Of a stretch of DNA of 64,000 nucleotides, positions 24,201-36,200 are shown one piece after another. Made by a program: the position numbers and the translations under genes. Source of the stretch: Hirundichthys speculiger (Eukaryota; Chordata; Actinopteri; Beloniformes; Exocoetidae); contig JAGFBZ010000907.1 in NCBI GenBank assembly GCA_018398805.1, positions 124,001-188,000 of the forward strand, given 5' to 3'. Each line of letters begins with the position of its first letter. Position 1 is the first letter of the stretch. A model generated the notes under the pieces. It was not told the DNA's origin. It did no database searches and worked only from the letters and a program-made list of their open reading frames with translations.

Positions 24201-27200
24201 GCAATTTTTTTAATGTATTGGCATTACACAAATTTTGAATTTTGAACTCAGCTGGAATGAACAGAGGCTACCTGTTAGCATAATGTGTTAGGGGGCAGCA
24301 CTCACAATTCATCAGGGGCTTTGCAGATCTGTGCCTTTCCAGTCTTCTCCGCGCCAGTGGCTTCCTCTGGGTATTGCAAGCAAAGTAGAAATGGAGAACG
24401 ACTTGTGTAGCTGTCGATGCTGATCTTTTCCTTGTCGAAATGATGGGAGAGTAGTCCTGGAATTTCCTGTGAGGTTCAGCATGTCGACATTCTTCCCCGT
24501 TCCGTCCTTCCTCTCACACCGAACCAGTGCCTTCCATCTTCTCTGCTCAGAGCAACCTTTCAGCCACTTTACCCACGTCACGTCAGCCATGAAAATATGT
24601 ATGTGTAGCTATTTCGTTTTAGGGCTGTGAGATGTGCACTACGCAGCAGTGCACCATGATTGTTTGAAGGTAGGAAAATGACGTAAAATTAACGACGTGT
24701 ATGGCTTGTTTTGTTTTCTTTGCCGGAGATGTTCGTGTCATCAAAAAGCCTCAAATACAACAGATTACTGCCACCCAGTGGATAGAAACAGCACTTTTTC
24801 GTGGCACTCTGGTAGCCCCTATTGGAATTATGAATTGGAATGAATTGGATTATGAATGGGGGAAACCCGAGTACTGCGTAAATGGTATCCTCTAGGTGGC
24901 AGCAATGATCATTATTGCTGCATTTGGGGCTTTTGTGTGATTCATATACATCTGGTTTTGAAGCGACTGTGTCAACAAAAATATTGACAAGCTGAAATTC
25001 CAGTCTATGTTCCCAATCAACTTGGCAAAGGAACAGATAGGGATGCACGATAACTTTTTTTTAAAACCGATACCGATAACTGATAACTTTCAGCTCCTAA
25101 AGGCCGATACCAATAACCAATAACACACATATATACCTAAGATCATTACATCAATACTATGAACAAAATCAAAAATAGTTTTGACTGTTTAAATGAACAG
25201 ATATTTATTTTTTCCTATGGAAAACTACTGGCAAGCCTCTCAAACATTTTTGTAAAGCTATCAAACAAACCTATTTGATATCTCACATTAGCTTAAATAA
25301 GGTTTATTACTTACTGATATAAAAAAATAAAGGCTTCTTGAACTGATGGAAATACATGCATCAGAATTACAAACTGAAAAAGTTTACATTTAAAGGATTT
25401 TGGCTTGTGGTTCCATTTAAATTAATACCTTTAATTGAAAGTAAATGAGGTTCAGTAGTTTTTTTTTCTTCGAGAAATCGTTTTTCTGATTATGCCAACG
25501 TAACTTGAACATAACATTCACTGCTGGTCATTCAAGGCTCGGAGGGAGCGAGGCACTGCCGTGTTGACAAAAATGTGTATGTTATCGGGGCTATTCGTTG
25601 TGATATGGGACTTATTGGAATGACGTCATAATTTCCTGTTATCGGCCCGATAGTTATCGTGCATCCCTAGGGACAGATCATCACTGACATCAACACGAGT
25701 GGTGATAATGTCTGTTTTCCCTGGAATAGAGAATAAGCAACAAAGACACGTGCCTGCAACGCCCCAGATGAGTGTGAGTTCTGCCCCCTTACTCGACCCG
25801 CGGTTGTCAGCTTGCTTCCTATTAGGAATGAATTGGATTATGCATGAATTACAGTGAATGAAATGGAATACGAATGGATTTAAATAGATGCTTAAATGGT
25901 CAACGTAGAATGTTTTCTGTGTAAAGTGCCCTGAGATGACTTTGTTGTGAATAGGCCCCATCCAAATAATTTCACATTATCTGAGTTTAATCACGTTTTC
26001 ATAACAGTGTCTAGCTTTGTTTTTATCAGCTGTACTGGCCCCGTGAAGTTATGCAACAGCTTTTGGGTTAACATCCCATTTTCTTTTAACAAGCTTAGAA
26101 TTGTGCAACGCGTGTGAACATAATTTAGTTATCAGGGACCCTATATGGGACAAAATGTTGCTCAACATTCAGCAATGCAGAAGCTGTGGTTTATCATTAT
26201 CAGCCATTTGAAGATAATATATCTCCTTAAGTTTTTTTCATCTTGTCAGTTTCTTCAGTATTCTGTCAATTCCTTCTGAAGTACGACCAGAACATCTGAC
26301 ATTTTTAAAACCACAAAATGTCAGGGTAGATGTCTTTTTGTGTAATAAAATTGGCTATTTAAAGAAGTTTTTTTGCTGGTCGGAGCAGAAGTAGGGAGAA
26401 TTAATTCATAACTGCTTTAATTACAAGTTTTTGGGCCCCTAACACTTAGATTTTGTGTTAAAATCCACTAGTTTTTTGTTAAATCAGAAGAGCTTTACCA
26501 CATACTCAGCAAAACTAAAATTTTATTTACCTTTTTTGGGGGTGGTGTTGGAGGATGTCTTTTTATTCCTTATGTGAAGCTGTTGATGACTCGTGGACAT
26601 CATGAATGATAAAGCCACCATTTCATATTTTTGTTCATCTTTTTAGTGGTACTTTAGTTGAAGAGATATGGTGAAGGTCAGTGCGGTGACTAAGGTCTCT
26701 TAGTTTGTAGATCTTCATATCTGGTAGAGTAATATTCAGAAAATAAGCATAATTCATACTGAAATTACACAGTATGTAATTAAGGTGATTTCCTGGCTTT
26801 CATTTGGGTTCAGGTGTTGCATCCAAATGTCCAGCATCAGAGCAGCTGTCAAGGCTGTGAGCTTGTTATATTTTCATTCAAGTTCTTTCAACTAAATGGG
26901 GAAAAAAAAGTTGTATTAAAAAGTATAACTGTAGGGAATTGTACGGCTGAAGGCACGTCTGTCCTTGACAGTTTCTCTTCACCAAAGGACCTCGCTCCGC
27001 TCCAGTTGTGATGTTTTTTTTTTTTTTTTTTGGAGGGGGGCTGCAACACTTCTGGACACGGCTGAGCGACATGCAGCGACACATGTGGCTTGGTGAGGAA
27101 GTGCTTAAGGGGGAATTTCAGGAGACAGCTGCTATATTTTTCTCACTGCCTACCTCTGTGTATGGGTAATTGCCCCCTCCCCCCCGCGCCCCCCTCCTCC

Positions 27201-30200
27201 GTGAGATCCAGTTGGAACTGGAAATTTCTGGCCAGCACTGGCTGCATGCCCACTCCCACAGGCCAGGCTCCGTCAGCAGCACTTCCGGGAGTGTCTGAGC
27301 ACGGGGAGGAGAAAGTGAGAAGGAAACAAACAGCGGAGGGCCTCGAAAGCCGAGACAGACATGGGAATCGTCTGAGAAAGAAGGCGTGCGAGGCAGCCGC
27401 GGGTTTGCCACTTTTGGAAATCCCTTTTGTGATGATTACCAGATGCACCGCATAAATATGAAATATCGGAAGGAAGAGTTGTGCGTCTCCTCCTCGGCTG
27501 ACAATGTTTTTTGTTTTTTTTTTAAATAAGACAAAAAATATTCTAGGCACATGTGCTTATGCAAGTGAATTATGTCTATGCACATAAATGTAACTGTTTT
27601 ATCAATTTATGTTCAAGATATTTAATCCATCCTTCCATCTCTCTAAGTTTAAATAGAATTAACAAATTTTGTTACCTTTGAATCGATAAAAAAAATCATA
27701 TAATAATATTGGCACCTAAAGGACATTTTAACATGCATCATCCATCATTCCTCAGGACTGGTGCACAGAGAACTGCAGAATAAAAAAAATCTTTAATTGT
27801 TAACTCGCATCAAATTTGGACCATATTTCAACAAATATACAAATATGATTATCAAGTATTTCTTTGTTAGACGGAGACAACATGGTGAAAACGCCTTTTT
27901 CCTTTTTTTTGACCATATATCTGTTGTGTCAAAGATAAAGAAACATTCCAATTTACGTTCCTCTTTCTTGCTGCAGCGATTCAAGCAGTAGCTCAAGTGA
28001 TGAATCTCCAGCGCGCTCAGTGCAGTCTGCTGCTGTACCTGCACCCTCAGCTCTTCCTTTATCCTCACTTGACAAGGATGAACCGCGCAAAAGCTTCGGC
28101 ATCAAGGTCCAAAATCTTCCCGTGCGCTCTACGGGTAAGTTTTACGGTGCTGAAGAAGTAAGCGAAAGTGCTCCCAGACATATCGGCAAAATGATTACCA
28201 GCAGTTCATTTTTAAACTTTTCACTCAATATTTTCTCCAGATACAAGCCTAAAAGACGGTTTGTTTCATGAATTCAAAAAACATGGAAAAGTTACATCCG
28301 TACAAATCCATGGAGCTTCAGAGGAACGCTACGGGCTTGTCTTTTTCCGCCAGCAAGAAGACCAAGAGAAGGCACTTGGAGCATCAAAGGGGAAGCTCTT
28401 TTTTGGCATGCAAATTGATGTTACTGCCTGGAATGGCCCTGGTGAGTTCTCATATTTAAATATACTGCAGGGAATATTTGCAGATCCACTCACTAATAAT
28501 CTACATCTTCCAGAGACGGAAAGTGAGAACGAGTTTAGACCCTTGGATGAGAGGATCGATGAGTTTCATCCAAAGGCAACGCGGACATTATTCATCGGAA
28601 ACTTGGAGAAGACCACCACTTACCACGACTTGCTTAATATCTTTCAACGCTTTGGAGAAATAGTGGTGGGTTAATATTGTAAAATGGTTGAAAATCTAGC
28701 TGCGTGCGATAACTGTCGCAGAACAGCTTAAAAATGATAATACTGACAAAACATTGTCATTGTTTCCGAAGGATATTGACATAAAGAAAGTTAATGGAGC
28801 ACCACAGTATGCCTTTCTGCAATACTGTGACATCGCCAGTGTCTGCAAGGCCATTAAAAAGATGGATGGGGAGTATCTTGGTAATAACAGACTAAAGGTG
28901 AGGCTTATGTAGATTTATGGTTGACTATGTTGAGTCTTATGTTAATTTTAGATTTTATGTTGTACGTCTGCAATATGTTGACTATGTCAAGCAAATGCTA
29001 ATTTTCTGTGCTTTCTTTTTTTTTCAGCTGGGCTTTGGAAAGAGTATGCCTACTACATGTGTTTGGTTGGATGGTTTGGCATCAAATACAACGGAGCAGT
29101 TTCTCACTCGTCATTTTTGCCGCTATGGACATGTTGTCAAGGTAAGCATGTTCCGTTTCCGTCTCACAGCGGCCCATTGTTTGCTTTGTTAAATCTACGG
29201 AGTTTCCCTGACTTTCCTCTCCTGGCCTGCAGGTTGTATTTGACAGGCTGAAAGGAATGGCCCTCATCCTGTACAATAACATTGAGTATGCACAAGCTGC
29301 GGTCAAAGACACAAAGGGATGGAAGATAGGGGGGAGTAAAATTAAGGCAAGTGAAATATAGCTTTGCTTTGAAATTATGCTCCAGATTATTAGCTGTCAT
29401 CTCAGTGAGTGATGGACCGTGACTTTCACTGAGTTCTCTTTTTTTTTTTTTTGTCAGGTGGACTTTGCAAATCAGGAGAGTCAGATGGCTTTTTATCGTT
29501 CAATGCAGGCATCTGGGCAGGATATTAGAGACTTTTATGACATTCTCTCTGAAAGGAGGTTTGTGTCGTTCTCTTAAAGAATGATCATTTGTACTGCATG
29601 GTACTAAAATCAAAATAATTTTTTTTCTTTTTCTTTTGTTTTTTTGCAGGGATGATCGACGGACCCAATATGAGTTTCAGTCAGAAAGACAATATTATGA
29701 GAACGTACGAACACCCGGAGCGTATAGTGAAGATCCCAGACGCAAATACCCAGCAAGAAGTCGAGAGTTCTACGCTGAATGGGACCCGTATCAGGGAGAT
29801 TACTATGATTCTCAATACTTTGAGGACCCCCGGGAATATCGGGAGTATAGAGCTGACCCTTATGAACAGGACATTCGCAAATACAGCTATTTGCAACGGG
29901 AACGTGAAAGGGAGAGGGAGCGTTTTGAAACGGATCGTGGACGTGATCATGGAAGGAGGACCATTGAGCGTAGTCAAAGCCCGTCTCATGTTTCCACCCG
30001 TCGCCCTGCCAGTCCCACGGCATCTCCTTCGCTCTCTGAGAGGCTACCGAGTGATTCAGACCGTCGTATTTGCTGTCGATCCTCTGAAAGAAGTGGTAGC
30101 TGCAGTTCAATCTCTCCGCCCAGGTTTGAAAAACTGGAAAAGGCACGCTCTGACAGATACAGTAAAACTGAAAAACTTGAAAGAGATCGAGCCTTTGAAA

Positions 30201-33200
30201 TTGAAAGGGGGAATCTAGTTGACAAGGAAAAGAGAACTGGGCGAAAAGATCGAGGGGACAAAGACAAAAGTGAGAAACAGAGGCTTAAAAAGGTTAAAGT
30301 CACCTCACCTATTACTCAGAAAAGTGAGGTGGAACCTGAACTTGAAAGAGATCTTAGCCCTGAATCTGTCCTAAGAAGCAAGACCAGTAAAGTCCCAAAG
30401 GAAAGCTCAAGCAAAGGAAGGTTAGACCTCTTGCCTTGCGTGGTGCAGTTAACACGTGTCAAAGAAAAAGAAGGAAAATTGATAGCTAACGCACTCCAAG
30501 AAAAACAGATAACGAGAGGTGGGAGTGATAGTCCGAGACTGGCATCACCTGTAGCTGACAAGAAAAGTCCTCAGTTTCGCTCTGAATCGTCAAAAGGTGA
30601 CATCTCTAAGCATGGGAAGATACCCAGAGACAAAAATGTGAACATTTTGGTGGAGGTTACTGACAGTGACGGTAAAATCAAATCCAAAAAACATGGGAAA
30701 TCTGAAATTGGATATGGTAGTAGTATTTCTGTGGATAGCGACCGTTTGGCTGCAAGGAAAAGGCGTTTTGAGGAATCTGGGCGAACAGAACGACAAAAGA
30801 GAACTAGTGAAGAAGATCCTGGCAGACCTGGACTTTATAAGCTGTGGAGCAATGCAAAAGACACAGACTTGGAGAAGAACCTTTTGATTCGAGGGATGCA
30901 TAAAAAGGAGCACAACAAGGATAAATGCACCCGAATGGTTTCTGTTAACAGTCCTAAAGATGGACGAGACTATGAAAGCAACTCTGTAGGCCTCCCTCTG
31001 GAGCACCAGTCCCATCTTGGAGAGCTTGCTGAAGATTCAATGGAACAATTAGGCTCTCCCTACCTGAAAATGGATTTAGAGGGCTCAAAAAGTGAAAACG
31101 GCTCCAGTCTCACAAAGATATCAGATGATGGAAGCCTTGATCTGCATGAATTAAAAGAACAAAAACAGGCTTTCTTTGAAAATGAACAAAGACAGAAAAA
31201 GTCTAGAGATCCTGATGGAGATGAACATTTTATGAACATTGACCAAACTAATATTTGCACAAAACAAATTGAACCGAGTCGTTGGCTCCAGTTAAAGCTT
31301 GGCGATCATGAAAAATCGGTTAAGTTTGAAAAGTCACCAAATAATGAAACTTCTGATTTTGAAAAGGATTACATCATGCATGATGTTGGGAAGTCAGTTC
31401 AGGATGTGTCAAGTGATGATTTCTCTTCTAGCAAACGAAAGAAATTAGAGAACATTGACTTTGAATTACTCAAAGTAAAACGAGAGCGCACTTTTGGAAG
31501 TTCACAAAAATTGAACGAGGATATATGCAATATACCATCTTCTATTGGGGCAGGTCAGTTTTCTGAAAATGAGGACGACGAAACTGCCCACATTTCTTTG
31601 TCACTTACGAAGAAAAATAGAAGATCCTCTCCAGCAACAGATGATAAATTTTCACAAACAGAATTGCTGAAAAACAGTTTGAGCCTGACAGCCAGACATT
31701 TTCAGTCTTCTGACAATGAGCTCCCAAAGCTTAAAACATCTTTAATTGGATGTGATGACGAGTTAATGCAACATTGGGAAAGACAGATGAAGTCTGGCTC
31801 TCTGAGAATGGAAATGACACTCCCAAGTGATGTTTCTAAACGTGAAAGTATCCACAAAAGATTAAGTCAGGATTTGGAACCTGGAGAGGTGCAGTCTGAT
31901 TCAGATGATGATGGAGAAAACAAGCACATCTCTCCCAAGTCAAGTAGATCCTTGTCCTACATCCTAAGAGATCGTGATGAGAGGGTGACAGACTTCAAGC
32001 TTTCCAGCTCCTTGGAGAAAAATAAGTTTTACTCATTTGCTCTAGATAAAACAATAACTCCTGACACAAAGGCACTCCTTGAACGAGCCAAGACTTTGTA
32101 TTCCTCCAGGGAGGATAATTGGTCTTTTCTTCCGTCACGCTTTCCAGCCTCCCACAGCTGTTCAGATAAAGACAAGGCTGAGCTAGCACCTCGACCTATT
32201 CCATCGTGGTATATGAAAATGAAAAAGAAAAAGATCCGTACTGACTCCGATGAAAAGCTGCACGATAAAAAGGAGGAACTCAAGCCTCAGGATCAAGAAC
32301 GTCAAGAGTTGTTTGCCTCTCGTTTTCTGCACAGCTCAATCTTTGAACAGGACTCCAGGCGTTTGCAGCGCCTTGAACGTAAAGACCAAGATTTAGAAAC
32401 TGAAAGCAGTAAACCTTTTACCAAAATTGGCGTTACTGAGGCACATCCTGAGTCCGGGGAAGCTGACATTCCACAGGAGCCCACTGTACTTTTCCATAGT
32501 AGGTTTTTGGAGCTTCAGCAACAGAAAGACAAGGACCATCCTGCACCTGACACTGAGAATGATCCAGTTGTGGTGGAGATTAAAAAAGATGAAGCTCAGA
32601 ACTGTGATAATGTGATCTCTGACAAGGAATCTGATCCAGCACTGAAGTCTCCCAACAAATCCGCCAGCCCCCCATTATCTCTGACAGTTTCATCACTTGT
32701 TCTTTCTCCCAAAGAAACTTCTCTACCAGAAAAGAAGGAAGTTTCAACTCCATCCTCAGATCAGCTACAGTCACTTGTCAAAGATGAAAAAGCTGAACCA
32801 GCTCTTGAGATATCCCCAACTCATTCCCTTCCTGTAGAAGATGTCAAATCAGCTGTTCCAAAGCTAAACATTACCCCTACACTAAAGCTTTCAGAACCAG
32901 AAAATGAAAAGGAAACAAAAACAGAGTTAAGTGACCCCAAATTGACATTTAGTGATAATGTGTTGGTGGAACATAATCCCGTTGTGGAAGATAGACCTCT
33001 CACGCCAGGTGGTTCCCTGAGTACACTTGAAAGAGAGACTACAGAATCTGCTTACTCTGATAGTTTAAAAGTAGAAGAAAAATCAGAAATCGTTAAGATG
33101 GAGCCTGGAATTGAAAATCAGGAAGCAAAGGACTTGGAAGAATCCCAGAAAACTGAGACAGACAATGAGCCTTGTATGCCAGAGCTGGAGGTGGAAATAA

Positions 33201-36200
33201 AACCATTACCAAACCGCAGACAGCCTAAAGGTAAAAAGGCAAAACCCTTGTCTGTATTGCGTACAGCTCAAGTGACCCAAATTGCCAGCACAGAGAAGCC
33301 TGCGACACGAAAAAGTGAACGAATTGACAGAGAGAAGCTAAAAAGGGCCTCATCTCCTCGAGCTGAAACACCCAAAACATCGTTGGAGTCCAAATCAACA
33401 TCCAAATCACCAATACATGCATCAGATTCAGAGCAAAACCTCGAGTCAAGTTTGATTCATGGGAGAACACGTCGGAGGAATGTGAGGTCAGTTTATGCCA
33501 CACTGCATGAAGATGAACAAGCTGGAAAAGAGGTAGTAGAGTCACCACGTTCCATGCGCAGACGTGGGGCTGATAAAGAACCGATGCAACAAGATGTTCA
33601 AATTTCTACAAATACCAGGCGAGGGCGCCCACCCAAAAGAGGTGTCAAACGAGCTGAAGATGTGTCACCTGTAAAAGGGGATCAAAAGAAGGTTATGGAA
33701 ATAGACACAGATGTCAAAGAGGCATCAAGTACAGAAGTTGTGAAAGCCTCTGAGGGATGGCGTTCACCCCGTACCCAGAAGTCGCAACAAACACCGGTGA
33801 CATCCACAACAGTTAACAAAAAGGGAAATAGAGTAGATAAACTGTCCGGCAGCAAATTGGTGTTGGCTGAACAAGATGACTCAACAAGTCATGATGAGAT
33901 GGAGCCTAAGCCTAAAGCTGATGCTGAACTGTTTGACAAGGTATCAGATGGGGTGGAAAACGCAAGCTCGCCTGTGCAGAGAAAAGAAAAAGACTTAAAA
34001 GATTCTGGTGGAAAAATATCCACTGATGGTGATTTTGAAAAGACAGACGCCATGCCCTCTGAGAGCAGACAGGCCGAAAAGAATACTAAAATTAAAGCAC
34101 CAAGGTTGAAACGAAACACGAAGCAAATCACTGAGGACAAATCACATAGTTTAAAAAATCTTGAGATCCGTGTTAGTGTTGATGATGTAAAAGGTTTACT
34201 TCGTTCTGAAGATGTTGAACCTAAAACATTTGAAGCTGTTGGCATTTCAAAAACAAAGACATTAGTACAAAAGAACGAGGGAGGACAGATGACAGACTTA
34301 ACAAAAGATTCCAAAGAGGTTGGTTCACAGGAAACAGAAGACGTACAATCAGACCCTGAGCTTCCCGTCGATCCAGCCGCTGTTCTTTTAGCAAGACAGA
34401 TGGAACTAGAACAGGCAGTTGAAAATATTGCCAAACTAACAGCTGACCAACCTGCTCGAACGTATAAGGAACCAGCAACAGAGCAGCCTGCTGTAGTGCC
34501 CCCAGTCGTCGTGGAACCGGAGGGCGAAGTTGAGGAGGAGAAGCGAGCTAATCCTGCAAGTGAAACTGAACTTGCAGCCGCTATTGATTCCATTACAGCT
34601 GAAGAAACCTGTGCAGATACAGATGGGTTCACAGCACCCCCTACTTATACTTCTCTTATTCCTACCCCTGAATCTGTAATATCCTCGTCCTCATCATCAA
34701 ATGAGATTATGGAACCTGAAACGCATATGGTGATCAATAATATTCTTGCAGGGGACATGGACGGCGGCTCTCGGACACCGAGCCCAAAGGAGTCAGCAGC
34801 AGAATCTAAGGCAGCTGACGAGCCCGCTCTACTTGAAACACCCAAGAAAACAGGCAAAGTTAGAGCCAAAACTCCAAAGAAGGCAAAGAACCGTAAGGGT
34901 GCAGCCAACAAAAAAGGGGATACCGCTGGAGAGGTTTCTCAATCGGAGGCTTCCCCAGTCAAGTTACCTGAATCAATACCGGAAGATCTAGAAACCATTA
35001 ATTCAAAAGCAGTTACTGTTACAGCAGGAGCTACTGCAGCGACTTCTGTGGTCACTGCTGTTGCAACTTGTAGGCGTGATGTAACAAGTGCTATAACTGT
35101 AGACACGCCCAAAGAGGCAGAGCAGCCTGAGGTTGAACAGCCTGTACCCAAAGAATCTGCCTTTCATTCTGGTACAAGCAACATCTCCGCATGTAAGAAG
35201 CTTCCCCAAGCAGCAGAGCTATGCATTCCTTCTTTCAGCCCTGCTTGTCCACAACCAGTTTCCCAGTTCAGTGAGCCCCTGTTGCGACGTGCCAAAATGC
35301 CGCTTTCACCCGAATGGCCGCAAAGATCTGAAGAAAGCAGGATTTACGTTGCTCCTTCGTGCCATGTCACGGTGGTGACTCCCTCTGCACCTGCGTCGAC
35401 TGCTCTTGGAACTCCTTCAGCAAATCCCCCAATGCCCCCTGATACCAAGGCCTCTGACATTGACCCTAGTTCTAGTACCTTGAGAAAAATCCTAATGGAA
35501 CCTAAATATGTGTCAGCATCAAATAGCAATTCTATACCTACCACCATAGTCACATCTGCACTGTCAGAATCTTCACGAACATCAGAAAACGAAAATCTCC
35601 CTGATACTGTGGGTTCAAGACAGTTGCATCCTGAAGGAAGGCCACCATTACCACCCCAACCAATGCACTATAAACCATCTCCACTTACAGAATCCCAACA
35701 AAACTGTGGAGAAAAGAAGCAACATACAATAATTTCTCCTGCTACCTCAGTTATAAGTAGAATTCCAATGCCTTATGATACAGAAGAAACTCCACGGATT
35801 TCCTTAAGCAGCCGATCCATTGGCCTACACAACCCCAAGCAAAAGTTTAGATCAAACTCCAATGAGAATAATCGCTGCCATGGCATGGAAATAGTCGAAG
35901 ATGGGAACAGAGGGCGCTCAGTTGTTGAGCCTACCCCCTATCACACTGGTTCCAGTCCAGGTTTAAGGGTTAATACATCAGAGGGCGTTGTAGTTCTGAG
36001 TTATTCTGGTCAGAAAACAGAAGGACCTCACAGGATGAGGGCAAAAATCAGTCAGATTCCTCAAGCTAGTGCTGGCGATATTGAGTTTCAGCAATCCGTG
36101 TCCAAATCTCAGATGAAGCAAGACCCACTTATCACATCATCTCAGTTACCAAGCTCCAAAGTAGCTCCAACCCCTACAGGTTATGGGCACACAGGGGTTC

